Shown here piece after piece: positions 26,821-35,930 of a stretch of 64,000 nt of DNA. The notes under the pieces were generated by a model. The model saw only the letters and a program-made list of their open reading frames with translations. It did not search any database and was not told the DNA's origin. Each line of letters opens with the position of its first letter. The first letter of the stretch is position 1. Source of the stretch: an uncultured Endozoicomonas sp. (GTDB taxonomy: Bacteria > Pseudomonadota > Gammaproteobacteria > Pseudomonadales > Endozoicomonadaceae); the NCBI RefSeq assembly GCF_947495845.1, contig NZ_CANMAO010000011.1:54112-118111 (forward strand), in the 5' to 3' direction. Both the position numbers and the translations under genes were made by a program.

Positions 26821-26911
26821 ACTAAGGAATTATTTAAAGGCTATGTGGTCAATTAAATAAAAGCCAGTGCATTAGCCAGAGGCTTGAATTATACCCTCAT
26901 TGGAGTTGACC

Positions 26912-28018
26912 ATGGATCTAACAGTTGGACAGGGGAGCTTTGCCCAAGCCGATCATATCAAACATCAACAGAAGGAAATCAAACGCCCCGCAGTATTTAG
27001 TGATAAATCAGTACACATTACCAAATCAGAGTGCTTTATCAGTCGTGCGGCTAAAGCTGTTGCTCATGGCGCCAACGTTGCAGTAAAGGCGTTGGTGTCT
27101 CTGTTATCCCGAATGATATCTGTGGTTCTCTCTCCTGTTATCTGGCTGGTTGAAAATCGATTGGGTATTGCCAAGTTGTTGGGGCGGCGTTTGTTGCCGA
27201 GCCAGAGTAGAGAGGCAGTCGATGCAACTGCACTGGTTAACAGCAAGCAGAAAACGGGAGGTAATCGTTTTGAGGTTATGGATGTCGTCGATGGCTCTAC
27301 GCGACTGAAAGCCATTATCTGTTACCCGCCAGGCTGGGATAAATCACAAGACTCCATAAGTCGCTGCGCCATATTTAATAACGGTAATGACATGTGCGTC
27401 GATGATTCTTTCGATAAAAATGGCGATCTTGATAAACGCAGCCTTCCAGGCTACCTACAGCATGAATGTCAGTGCCCCGTAGTGCTTTATGATTACAATG
27501 GTGCAGGCATTAATAAGTCTTCTAGCAGCCCCATGGCAACTAAAGCCACTATTGAAAGAGATGGGCTTGCTGTACTCAAACATGTTCAGAGCAAGTTTGA
27601 TAAGGTTATCGAAGCTGGGACTTCTCTTGGCGGTGGGGTGGCTACCACCAGTCTGGAAAAACTGTTGAGTACTCATAAAGACGTTCGCGTTGATCGCTTT
27701 CAACTAATCAATCATGACTCATTCACTACCACCGCCAGGGTCGCGATGCCAGGTTATCCACGACTGGCAGACGCTCTTGGCGGGCTATTGGGTATCAACT
27801 TGAATGCAAAGCACAGCATCAAGAAACTGGCAGGTCAGGATGTTTCAATGATGGTGTTGAATAACCAGAATGATTACTGCATTCCTCAGGGGGCGCGTAT
27901 GTCTGAATTCGCCAAAGAGCTGAAGAGCAAGCAGTGTTGCACGATTGAAGATCCGCACGGTACTGGGCATTGCCATCTTACAGAGAGGTTTCAACAAGCG
28001 TTGAGAGCAAAAAACTGA
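26912..28018 (+). CDS. alpha/beta-hydrolase-like protein resembling Chlamydia CHLPS (DUF818) proteins, candidate effector
   Basis: A 368-residue protein. The N-terminal 100 residues hold a hydrophobic segment (about 56-82). The C-terminal two-thirds reads as an alpha/beta hydrolase: VVLYDYNGAGINKS after the oxyanion strand, the nucleophile elbow GTSLGGG (Ser238), NNQNDYCIP (Asp321) and GTGHCHL (His353), a plausible triad. The style recalls the DUF818/CHLPS group of chlamydial proteins, from memory only. ATG 26912 has GGAG 6 bases upstream. No lipase or esterase substrate can be named, and secretion is inference. Confidence 0.6.
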   Translation: MDLTVGQGSFAQADHIKHQQKEIKRPAVFSDKSVHITKSECFISRAAKAVAHGANVAVKALVSLLSRMISVVLSPVIWLVENRLGIAKLLGRRLLPSQSREAVDATALVNSKQKTGGNRFEVMDVVDGSTRLKAIICYPPGWDKSQDSISRCAIFNNGNDMCVDDSFDKNGDLDKRSLPGYLQHECQCPVVLYDYNGAGINKSSSSPMATKATIERDGLAVLKHVQSKFDKVIEAGTSLGGGVATTSLEKLLSTHKDVRVDRFQLINHDSFTTTARVAMPGYPRLADALGGLLGINLNAKHSIKKLAGQDVSMMVLNNQNDYCIPQGARMSEFAKELKSKQCCTIEDPHGTGHCHLTERFQQALRAKN

Positions 28019-28088
28019 TCTTTTCTATCAGGTACTGACCTAATGTCGGGCTAATATTGACTTGCATACCCGCAAGGAAACGATAGAA

Positions 28089-28668
28089 ATGAAAACAGTA
28101 TTAGTGACTGGCTTTGAGCCTTTTGGTGGTATGCCCCTGAATCCTGCATTGGAAACAATCAGAGCACTGAACGGCACGCAGATCATGGATGGTTTTGCCG
28201 TTTTTCAAAAAGTCTGTGTACCGGCTGTTCATAATAAGTACCCGATCATATGAAATCGAATATTTCTGGCTTAGTGGTTGGTTACTATGCAAGGCACATC
28301 GGAGCGAGCATAGCCGTAGCTATGTGATCGTAGATGTAACGCCGCACGACTGCATGGATGCAGGAGGTAGAGCAACGCAGGAGCAGGTTGCCGGGAGTGG
28401 CTAACCAATGAGCCAGAAAATATGATTTCATATGGTTGGGTACTTAAGTGCATTCAGAAGGTCTTGGCTGCCATCGACCAGTGTCAGCCTGAATTGGTTC
28501 TGATGTTAGAGCTTGCTCCCGGGCGAAAGGGGGTTACCAGAGCAAGCAGTGAAAGGTGATGAACCTTCAATGTCACTGGAACACATTGTGAAAGCAATAA
28601 GGGTTTGCGCAGAAACGGCGCTGTCTGTTACAAAGGATATGGTAATTACAGGCACAGAGATTGCCTGA
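28089..28668 (+). pseudogene. pcp: pyrrolidone-carboxylate peptidase remnant, broken by a repeat and an internal deletion
   Basis: ATG 28089 starts a clear Pcp N-terminus (MKTVLVTGFEPFGGMPLNPA) that runs 49 codons to 28235. The 210-base family B repeat then interrupts it and adds a stop. The Pcp frame resumes at 28446 (KCIQKVLAAIDQCQPELVLM, then GRKGVT) and stops at about 28560. A last fragment at 28571-28668 (MSLEHIVKAIRVCAETALSV) matches a Pcp C-terminus. The central region with the catalytic Cys and His is missing. The gene cannot make an active peptidase that removes N-terminal pyroglutamate. Confidence 0.85.
28236..28445. repeat. dispersed palindromic repeat family B, copy 3 (210-base form), inside pcp
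   Basis: Bounded by AAGTACCC and GGGTACTT, with the usual family B arms and a longer centre (GCATAGCCGTAGCTATGTGA then TAACGCCGCACGACTGCATG). Its removal would restore CAT-AAT-AAG-TGC in frame, so the boundaries are exact. It is nearly identical to copy 4 at 36582. Confidence 0.9.
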
Positions 28669-28718
28669 ACCTATTCCCCCATAATAATTGCATAAGTTGC
28701 CCAATGGGTCGGAGTCTT

Positions 28719-29690
28719 ATGAACAGAATTCCCTTAAATATTTTTTTACATCATTCCAGTCGGATTGCTGCGGGTTGCATGGGTTTGGGCGGAAGCTGGG
28801 ACGATGCCCCAGTGACTGGCAATGATGTGCGTCTTGCTCATGAGCTGGTGGATCATTCATTGGATTGCGGCATTAATTTTTTCGATCATGCCGACATTTA
28901 TACCCGTGGCAAGGCTGAACAGGTATTCGGGAACGTATTGTCTGAACGACCAGAATTAAGAAGAGATATTTTTATCCAAAGTAAGTGCGGTATTCGCTTT
29001 CAGGAAAATGGTGCACCTCAGCGATACGATTTTTCCAAAGAATGGATTATCAGCAGTGTCGAAAACAGTCTTGCCCGATTAAATACTGAATATCTGGACC
29101 TGTTGCTGCTGCACCGCCCTGACCCGTTGATGGAACCAGAAGACGTCGCTGATGCGTTTCAGCAGCTACAGAGAGCAGGCAAAGTGAAGCATTTTGGTGT
29201 TTCCAATATGAATGGACACCAGATTAAATTCCTTCAGGGGTATCTTGAGCAACCCATTATTGTGAACCAGCTGGAGATGAGCCTTTCTCACCTGGACTGG
29301 GTCGATGAAGGGGTTGTGTTTAATTATCCAGACAGTGCTGCCATCAGCTTTACGCCGGGCACCATTGAGTACTGCCGTACTCATAACATTCAGTTGCAGG
29401 CCTGGGGCTGTTTAAGTAAAGGGTTGTTCAGTGGCAAAGACATCAGTGGTGAATCCGAATCGGTGAAAGCAACGGCCCAGTTGGTTGCGAGTTATGCCGA
29501 AGAGTTGAATGTCTCGCGAGAAGCGATTGTTCTTGCCTGGCTGATGCGTCATCCGGCAGGTATTCAGCCGGTGATTGGCACCACCAATGGTGAGCGGATT
29601 CGAGCCTGCCAGCAGGCGGAAACGATAGAGTTAAGCAGAGAGCAGTGGTATCGACTATTTTTAAGTGCCAGAGGCAGAGCTATGCCTTAA
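28719..29690 (+). CDS. aldo/keto reductase (YdhF-like)
   Basis: A 323-residue TIM-barrel NADPH oxidoreductase. GINFFDHADIY holds the catalytic Asp and Tyr; KCGIRF supplies the Lys; LLLLHRPDPLM the His. VKHFGVSNMN and WLMRHPAGIQPVIGT are the later cofactor-binding segments. The YdhF branch matches best; the substrate is unknown. ATG 28719 with a close GGAG is used; the longer frame runs into the pcp remnant. Confidence 0.9.
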   Translation: MNRIPLNIFLHHSSRIAAGCMGLGGSWDDAPVTGNDVRLAHELVDHSLDCGINFFDHADIYTRGKAEQVFGNVLSERPELRRDIFIQSKCGIRFQENGAPQRYDFSKEWIISSVENSLARLNTEYLDLLLLHRPDPLMEPEDVADAFQQLQRAGKVKHFGVSNMNGHQIKFLQGYLEQPIIVNQLEMSLSHLDWVDEGVVFNYPDSAAISFTPGTIEYCRTHNIQLQAWGCLSKGLFSGKDISGESESVKATAQLVASYAEELNVSREAIVLAWLMRHPAGIQPVIGTTNGERIRACQQAETIELSREQWYRLFLSARGRAMP

Positions 29691-29731
29691 TTTAAACTAG
29701 AACTCTAGCGGTCGGAGCAATAAGTCACATT

Positions 29732-30028
29732 ATGATCAATACCTTATGTGCAAATTGTAATAAGTTCACCAGTCCGGAGCGAGGGGCGCAGGCAGAATTT
29801 CAAACGAAAGTTATTGGTGTGGTAGCCGGTGCTGCAGCAATTGGTTTATCGTCGTGTGCCGCTTACGTCTTTTGCAATTTCAGTATAATTAATATTGACG
29901 TGGCGGTTTTACTGGCAGGATGTGCGGCAGCGTGTGCGAATGTTTCTTATGGGGCATTTGCTAATTTATTGGACCGATCTGTGAGTAGTTGTAGCTGTCC
30001 CAACAGAATGACCAGTATTTCTCACTGA
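29732..30028 (+). CDS. small hydrophobic Cys-rich protein of unknown function
   Basis: A 98-residue frame with an N-terminal CANCNKF pair of cysteines, two hydrophobic stretches (about 27-50 and 57-80) and a Cys/Ser-rich tail. No family was recognised. A GGAG lies about 15 bases before ATG 29732, farther than usual, so expression is uncertain. It ends just before a family A repeat. Confidence 0.4.
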   Translation: MINTLCANCNKFTSPERGAQAEFQTKVIGVVAGAAAIGLSSCAAYVFCNFSIINIDVAVLLAGCAAACANVSYGAFANLLDRSVSSCSCPNRMTSISH

Positions 30029-30033
30029 GAGTA

Positions 30034-30246
30034 ATACCAATGGCGTTTTTTAATTGTGGAACGAGCAAGTTATTTTGGGTGACTGGGCAATACCCGAGGG
30101 CATAAAGGCGAAGAGACGAGTCATAGCCCCCTTGTGCCCTGTGGGTATTTACGCCCTGTGGGTGGAAGCTATGGCGAGGAACTTCAACGCAGATCCAGTC
30201 AGTCAAAATAGCTGCGCAGCCCATAATTTAAAAACAGAATTGGTAT
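30034..30246 (+). repeat. dispersed palindromic repeat family A, copy 2
   Basis: A 213-base copy bounded by ATACCAAT and ATTGGTAT, with a longer centre that repeats the GCCCTGTGGGTATTTACGCC module (two CCCTGTGGGT units) missing in copy 1. Same orientation as copy 1. Confidence 0.85.
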
Positions 30247-30313
30247 AATACCCTGTTGCTTGAAAGGGTGAGTTAGCTCGAAATAAATAGGTAATGTTCA
30301 TCAGGGCTGTTGA

Positions 30314-30358
30314 CGCCTTTCTGAGTCACTGAACCTCGTAACGAAACGCCAACTGACC
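30314..30358. repeat. degenerate end of repeat family C
   Basis: CTGAGTCACTGAACCTCGTAACGAAACG resembles the reverse complement of the left end of the full element at 51229. Only this end is present, upstream of deaD. The fragment is shown here in shortened form at 30324-30351. Confidence 0.55.
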
Positions 30359-30853
30359 ATAGTGACTCAGGTTCTCTGATTCATTGACCTGAGTCATTGA
30401 AATAAAAGAGTATTCACTATCCGAAAAACGCGCTAGAATACGCGATCTTTTTCTTGTCCCCTGTATTTTGGCTTTGTTCCACAAGGCAGGGGTGTGTGAG
30501 AAGTCCTGGCACTTCGTTTCCTGCATCTCATTAAGTTGATTGTTCGAATCAACGGTTAACCGGCGGATCTGGCTGATGATATAGCCCCGTCAATGCAGGC
30601 CAAGCTTGTTTACTCAAGCCTCTTCAAACGCAGTCATGGACCTAACCGGCGATCTGGAATCAGGAGTCATATCTCCTGATCCGGATACCAGCACCAGGAA
30701 GTCCATGGCGAGCCACCTTTCCGAACATCTCTCGGTAATGTGCATTGCCATTTTATTTCTGCTTGTTCAGGGCGTCGCCAGCCCAAAGCAGCCGTGGGTC
30801 AGAATTGCCTGTGAGCCGCTTTTTTAGTACAGAATTCATTTTTGGAGTTATTA
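30359..30853. other. gene-free leader region upstream of deaD
   Basis: About 500 bases without a credible gene. A TGGCTTTGTTCCACAAGGCA-type hairpin and GC-rich patches suggest a structured leader. The E. coli deaD mRNA also has a long 5' leader involved in control, so this could be comparable; that is inference. A 73-codon frame at 30606-30827 has no ribosome binding site and is not called. Confidence 0.45.
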
Positions 30854-32698
30854 ATGACAGATACCAATGACGCGATCACCTTTGCGGATCTTCCCCTGTC
30901 AGAAGCGGTACTCAAGGCGGTTCAGGACGTAGGCTACGAAAGCCCATCCCCGATTCAGGCCCAGAGTATTCCTCATCTTCTGGAAGGCAAAGACCTGCTG
31001 GGTCTGGCGCAGACCGGTACCGGTAAAACCGCAGCTTTTGCTCTGCCACTGCTTTCCGGTATTGATCTGAAGCAGCGCGATCCACAGATTCTGGTACTGA
31101 CACCAACCCGCGAACTGGCCATTCAGGTAGCGGAAGCATTCCAGCGTTATGCTCGTCATATGAAAGGTTTCCACGTATTGCCAGTATACGGCGGTCAGGA
31201 TATGCGTGGTCAGCTGCGTAGCTTGCAGCGCGGTGCTCACGTTATCGTGGGTACGCCTGGTCGTGTAATGGATCATCTACGTCGTGAAAGTTTGAAGCTG
31301 AGCGGCTTGAAAACGGTGGTTCTGGATGAAGCCGACGAAATGCTGCGCATGGGCTTCGTAGACGACATCGAGTGGATTATGGAGCAGACACCTGCTGAGC
31401 GTCAGGTAGCCCTGTTCTCTGCCACCATGCCTTACCAGATTCGTAAGATTGCTGATACGCACCTGAAGAACCCAGCAACAGTTGAAATCAAAGCGAAAAC
31501 AGCCACCGTTGATACCATCACCCAGAAAGTCTGCATGGTCAGCGGTTTCCACAAGCTGGATGCGCTGACTCGTATTCTGGAAGTGGAACCTTTTGATGCC
31601 ATGATTATTTTCGTGCGCACCAAAACGGCCACCGTTGAACTGGCAGAAAAGCTGGAAGCCCGTGGTTTTGCGGCCGCTGCACTGAACGGTGATATGAGCC
31701 AGGCATTGCGGGAAAAAGTAGTCGATCGTCTCAAGAAGAGCTCTCTGGACATTCTGATCGCTACTGACGTCGCCGCCCGTGGTCTTGACGTTGAGCGCAT
31801 GAGTCACGTGGTCAACTACGACATTCCTTACGACACAGAAGCCTATGTACACCGTATTGGTCGTACTGGCCGTGCAGGTCGTACCGGTACAGCGATTCTG
31901 TTTGCTACCCATCGTGAGCGCAGAATGTTGCGTGCCATCGAAAGTGCCACACGACAGCGCATCGATACAATGCGTCTGCCTTCTATGAGCGATGTGCGTG
32001 ATATCCGTATCCGTCAGTTCAAGGAAGAAGTGGGCAAAGTGCTCGAAATGGGCGAAGAGCTGGATATGTTCCGTGAGCTGGTTGCAGAAATGGAACAGGA
32101 AAATGCTCTGAGCTACGAAGATATGGCGGCTGCGCTGTGCTTTATGGCTCAGAAAGAGCGTCCATTCCCGGACGGCAAAGAGCCAGAGCAGCCACGACGT
32201 GAAGGTCGTGATCGTGACCGCGGTGATCGCGGAGACAGAGGCGATCGTCGTGAACGTGGTGGCCGTGAGCGCGGTGGTGAAAGAGGCGAGCGTCGTGAGC
32301 GCAGCAACGAAGGCATGGTTCGCTACCGTGTTGAACTGGGTCGTGACCAGGGTATCAACCCGGGCGATCTGGTGGGTGCTATTGCTAACGAAGGTAAGAT
32401 TTCTGGCCAGAGCATTGGTCATATCAAACTGTTCGACAGCTGCTCTTCTGTCTACCTGCCAGAAGGAATGGATAAAAACATTATTCAAACCTTGCAGGGT
32501 GCCAAGATTCGTAACCGTCCAATGGAACTGAAACTTTGGACTGGTGAAGAGCCTCCGGCATCAGAGCGTCGTGACGGTGGCCGCAGAGACGGTGGTCGTG
32601 GTCGTCGTGAAGGCGGAGCGCCACGTCGAGAGGGTGCTCCTCGTCGTGAAGGCAGTCGTGGTGGTGATCGTCGTCCGCGTCGTGATAACAGCGCCTGA
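30854..32698 (+). CDS. deaD: DEAD-box ATP-dependent RNA helicase DeaD/CsdA
   Basis: A 614-residue helicase for cold-shock RNA metabolism and ribosome assembly. The Q-motif (ESPSPIQAQSIP), Walker A AQTGTGKT (about 52-59), PTRELA, VLDEADEML, SAT and HRIGRTGRAGRTG are all intact. A DbpA-type RNA-binding domain (RYRVELGRDQGINPGDLVGA) lies between two Arg/Gly/Asp-rich tails. ATG 30854 has GGAG 6 bases upstream, unlike the TTG at 30842. It has a long upstream region. Confidence 0.96.
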   Translation: MTDTNDAITFADLPLSEAVLKAVQDVGYESPSPIQAQSIPHLLEGKDLLGLAQTGTGKTAAFALPLLSGIDLKQRDPQILVLTPTRELAIQVAEAFQRYARHMKGFHVLPVYGGQDMRGQLRSLQRGAHVIVGTPGRVMDHLRRESLKLSGLKTVVLDEADEMLRMGFVDDIEWIMEQTPAERQVALFSATMPYQIRKIADTHLKNPATVEIKAKTATVDTITQKVCMVSGFHKLDALTRILEVEPFDAMIIFVRTKTATVELAEKLEARGFAAAALNGDMSQALREKVVDRLKKSSLDILIATDVAARGLDVERMSHVVNYDIPYDTEAYVHRIGRTGRAGRTGTAILFATHRERRMLRAIESATRQRIDTMRLPSMSDVRDIRIRQFKEEVGKVLEMGEELDMFRELVAEMEQENALSYEDMAAALCFMAQKERPFPDGKEPEQPRREGRDRDRGDRGDRGDRRERGGRERGGERGERRERSNEGMVRYRVELGRDQGINPGDLVGAIANEGKISGQSIGHIKLFDSCSSVYLPEGMDKNIIQTLQGAKIRNRPMELKLWTGEEPPASERRDGGRRDGGRGRREGGAPRREGAPRREGSRGGDRRPRRDNSA

Positions 32699-32715
32699 TA
32701 GTTAACGTTTTTTTA

Positions 32716-32745
32716 TGTCCTCTTCTTTAAAAAGAGAAGAGGGCA
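32716..32745 (+). terminator. hairpin after deaD
   Basis: TGTCCTCTTCTTT and AGAGAAGAGGGCA pair over about 12 bases, 17 bases after the deaD stop. No U-tract follows, so the termination call is moderate. Confidence 0.5.
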
Positions 32746-32846
32746 TTCAAGCAGCTAATCTCTGCGGGTTCGTAATCCTTGCAGGTATTGGCACAAATTA
32801 AGTTGTGCTGTTTGGCTTGATAGCAGGATCAACTCCTGGATTTGAG

Positions 32847-33911
32847 TTAGGGAATAATATTTCCCATGTCTTTATTGTAAAAAAGTATGGGAAGATCTTT
32901 ACCTAACTTATTTTTAATTTGCTTTTGGAATTCTAATGCCAGAGCTTTATCTTTAGGTTCAAGCTGTTTTTGTGAGTCGGGTTGATTAACTTGTACTATG
33001 CCAACTACGTCGTTTAGGCCATAATCCAGAACAGCTTCATTAATATATTGTTTACCGTTTGGGTTTGTTTGTTGTGACTCATGAATGATTTTTTTGAAAT
33101 CAGAAAAATCTTTCTGCATAGGTGAAAATTTAGTCTGACCATTGATATCAATCCCTATATTAGGGTTTATGAGCTTGTAATGGTTAAACTCTCGTTTAAT
33201 TTTATCTGAATTTTGATCGCCACCGACAGTTCTCTCATATTGGTGTCTTTCTATACTCCACCCAAGAGAATGGCCATCTCTATCACATGGAACAGTACCA
33301 CAGTCACCAACTGAGGCTTCCTTAACAATTTTTCCATTACCAGTGTCAATTAATAATCCGATAGTTCGACCTAAATAAAAATGATGGAAAGGTACTCCTT
33401 TTGGGGCGTATGTGGCAGAAGCTGCCTGATTTCTCTGATATCTGAGTTGATCTAATTCGTGCTTCATTGGTTCTGTGTCTTTATATACTCCCTCTATTGG
33501 GTCAGTGTTGAACCCCGCTAGCATTCTGAATGTTGCACGATTATTATTGAAACATTCCATTGCCTTTTGTCGACTAATATCTGTAGATTGAGTTGTTGTC
33601 AGTTGTTCAATGTGTTGTCGGCTAATATCTAAAGGTTGATTTTTTTCCGGGTTTTTAATGTTTTGGTAGCTTGCATTGGCGTTGGAGCTTTTGTTTTCTA
33701 GTATTGGTTGAGCCACTGATGATTTGTTTATACAACGGTCATAAAGGCTAATGAAAAATTTTTTGATTTCGGTCCATATTTTTTTAAAAAATAATTTGAT
33801 GCTATCGATGATGGATACTTTTCTATCCTTAAATGCTCCCGAGTTTATCTTTTGATTTGTTGGGTTCCCGTATGTGAGTGCAGATGTAGGGTTGATAGCC
33901 AGTGAGCTCAT
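32847..33911 (-). CDS. AT-rich orphan protein, unknown function, candidate effector
   Basis: A 354-residue protein with no recognised family. It has no signal peptide. The N-terminal 30 residues are Ser/Thr/Asn-rich, followed by an amphipathic aromatic segment (KLFFKKIWTEIKKFFISLY, residues 39-57) and a short repeat (DISRQ twice, about 96 and 111). Residues 170-230 contain a His/Cys/Asp-rich block (FHHFYLGR, VGDCGTVPCDRDGH). Base composition is clearly more AT-rich than the flanks, a sign of transfer. ATG 33911 has AAGGAG about 8 bases upstream, so it is probably expressed. Confidence 0.65.
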   Translation of the reverse strand: MSSLAINPTSALTYGNPTNQKINSGAFKDRKVSIIDSIKLFFKKIWTEIKKFFISLYDRCINKSSVAQPILENKSSNANASYQNIKNPEKNQPLDISRQHIEQLTTTQSTDISRQKAMECFNNNRATFRMLAGFNTDPIEGVYKDTEPMKHELDQLRYQRNQAASATYAPKGVPFHHFYLGRTIGLLIDTGNGKIVKEASVGDCGTVPCDRDGHSLGWSIERHQYERTVGGDQNSDKIKREFNHYKLINPNIGIDINGQTKFSPMQKDFSDFKKIIHESQQTNPNGKQYINEAVLDYGLNDVVGIVQVNQPDSQKQLEPKDKALALEFQKQIKNKLGKDLPILFYNKDMGNIIP

Positions 33912-34143
33912 TTTTTCTACTCCTTGTAATATTAATAAACGGAGCCTGGCAGCTAACTAGCCAGCGATAGTCTTATGTAACTGATAACAAGGCTGATAGA
34001 GTAACCGCGGTTTGAATGGTTTCTAATAACAGCGAATATAATATTTATTGGCCAAATTGCACTAACAAGGCTGTTAGCATTGCTAACATAGTGTATTTTT
34101 TTGGACTGCATTCTTCTGAATGCGATTTTGATTACCATCAGCA

Positions 34144-34821
34144 TTAGGCTGATGGTAAAACATGAAATAAGATAGAAAAAAAGTGACAGATTGCTCCGCC
34201 AAGAACAAATACGTGCCAGATCGCATGATTAAATGGCAGCTTGTTCCATACATAAAAAACAACACCAAGCGTATACAGCAAACCTCCGCCAAGCAGCCAG
34301 TACATGCCAGCCACTGATAAACTTTCCGATAGCTCGCCCATGGCAAATAAAGCCATCCAGCTCATCAACAGATAAGTGCTTAATGACAGCTTCTTATATT
34401 TAGAACCCAGAACGACTTTGAAAATAATACCGGCGACAGCCAGGGTCCAGACAAGGGCAAAGAGAACCCAGCCCGTAACACTGTTCATGCTGACCAATAA
34501 AAATGGGGTATAGGTGCCGGCAATTAATAAATAGATAGAACAGTGGTCAAGTATTTTAAAAACCTGTTTGGTTTTTGGGTGCTGAAAAGCGTGGTACAGG
34601 GTAGACGCCAGAAACAATATGACCATGGACGTACCGTATACACTGAAACTGACCACTTTCCAGACGTCCGCCTGATGAGCTGCGTAAGTCACCAGCAGTG
34701 TTAAACCCGCAACGCTGAGCAGAGCCCCAAGCCCGTGGGTGACGCTGTTAGCAATTTCTTCTGCCAGGCCGTAGCTAGGACGAGCGGGTGTGTGGGGTTC
34801 AGGGGTACTCAAAGTCAGCAT
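34144..34821 (-). CDS. hemolysin III / PAQR-family membrane protein
   Basis: A membrane protein of about 225 residues with seven helices. EEIANSVTHGLGALLS, STLYHAFQHP, LDHCSIYLLIAGTYTPF and the late NHAIWHVFVLGGAICHFF give the family's metal-binding His/Ser/Asp set. The family is named from a Bacillus cereus haemolysin, but most members are not toxins. ATG 34821 is used; ATG 34863 gives 14 more residues, and neither has a strong ribosome binding site. Confidence 0.9.
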   Translation of the reverse strand: MLTLSTPEPHTPARPSYGLAEEIANSVTHGLGALLSVAGLTLLVTYAAHQADVWKVVSFSVYGTSMVILFLASTLYHAFQHPKTKQVFKILDHCSIYLLIAGTYTPFLLVSMNSVTGWVLFALVWTLAVAGIIFKVVLGSKYKKLSLSTYLLMSWMALFAMGELSESLSVAGMYWLLGGGLLYTLGVVFYVWNKLPFNHAIWHVFVLGGAICHFFSILFHVLPSA

Positions 34822-34865
34822 CCGTTGTCTTGTTAGACAGCTGATGATACTGAAGAACATCATCA

Positions 34866-34894
34866 GGGTCTGTTAACGTTTCGTTACGAAGCTT
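34866..34894. repeat. solo end of repeat family C
   Basis: GGGTCTGTTAACGTTTCGTT followed by ACGAAGCTT matches the left end of the full family C element at 51229. No partner end is nearby. It sits in the promoter region of the hemolysin-III gene. Confidence 0.6.
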
Positions 34895-35068
34895 AGAAAA
34901 TAAAAACCATCCTAACCCGGCACTGAAAGACCAGAAAGAATGGCAGTGTCGGGTAATGTTCGACTACTTTTATTTTGTCGGCTCCTTTGTTTCTGTTTGG
35001 TTTCATCAATGCAAACTCTTCAGATTCTGGTAGCTATTCCCGTTTGGTTTCCGTACCTGGATTAAGAG

Positions 35069-35797
35069 ATGAAACAGATAATTGGTTTTTGTGCAGTAAT
35101 CACCGTTGGAATGTTGTTAGCAGGCTGTGCCCATGATCTGACGGGCATTGAGCCGAGCCAGGTGGAAAACAAACGATGGATATTAATCTCTCAGGATGGG
35201 CGGCCGGTATCCGGGCCAAGGGTGACGATGGAAATGAGGCCCGTCACTGCACAGGATGGCCGGATTGGTGGGCAGGCTCAATGTAATCGATATTTTGGCA
35301 GCTATCAGGTAACCAACAATACACTGCACTTCTCGCCTATGGGGGGCAGTCGTGCAGCTTGCCCGGCACCGTTCATGACCAAAGAAGCGGAGTATCTCTC
35401 AGTCTTTCCAAAGTTAAACGATATTACTTTCAAAGATAACTCATTGGAATTGAGCCATTCTGGCGGATATCCAAAGCTCTCTTATGTCTCTGAATCTGCC
35501 AGCCTTGGTGGTCAGATCACCACTAGCCAGGGTAATTTTCCTGCGGGATCCGATATTATTATTGTGCTTCAAGATAGCAGTATGCCTGAAGATCCAGCAG
35601 GCATAGTGGGTATTGAAAGTATACAGGTAGGAAGGGACGTTGATGTTGTGGACTACGTTGTAAACTATGCACCAGAACTGGTGAAGGCGAATGGTCGGTA
35701 TGAACTGATTGCAGAAGTCATACAGAATGGTCAGTTAGTGTATATGACAACCATAAGGCCAGCGGTGCAGCTCAAATCTGCTCCGGTAAAACAGTAA
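35069..35797 (+). CDS. lipoprotein with META/HslJ domain and YscW/YbaY-like domain
   Basis: A 242-residue lipoprotein; the lipobox LLAGC puts the modified Cys at residue 20. Residues 30-140 resemble the META/HslJ fold (KRWILISQDGRPV, GGQAQCNRYFGSYQV, SRAACPAPFM). Residues 145-235 resemble the YbaY/YscW (type III pilotin-like) domain (LGGQITTSQGNFPAGSDIIIV). It should be anchored in the outer membrane. A pilotin role is only suggested by the fold; no secretion genes are adjacent. Confidence 0.8.
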   Translation: MKQIIGFCAVITVGMLLAGCAHDLTGIEPSQVENKRWILISQDGRPVSGPRVTMEMRPVTAQDGRIGGQAQCNRYFGSYQVTNNTLHFSPMGGSRAACPAPFMTKEAEYLSVFPKLNDITFKDNSLELSHSGGYPKLSYVSESASLGGQITTSQGNFPAGSDIIIVLQDSSMPEDPAGIVGIESIQVGRDVDVVDYVVNYAPELVKANGRYELIAEVIQNGQLVYMTTIRPAVQLKSAPVKQ

Positions 35798-35930
35798 GGG
35801 TTTGCCCTGAAATAACTTACATATTTCAATTGACGTTTTCCGTTTTCCGCAATCCGAAGAAGCTAGAGCTACTTGCGCTTTTGCGGACTACGGATAGCGG
35901 GCAACGGTCTCAGTAAATGCAGAGTAGTTC

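Noticed and set aside
30606..30827. 73-codon frame upstream of deaD
   Set aside because: No ribosome binding site or homology; better explained as untranslated leader.
31277..32488. 403-residue frame antisense to deaD
   Set aside because: It lies wholly inside the conserved helicase gene on the opposite strand, is His/Thr-rich with no known motifs, and is a by-product of Arg/Asp-rich codon use in deaD.
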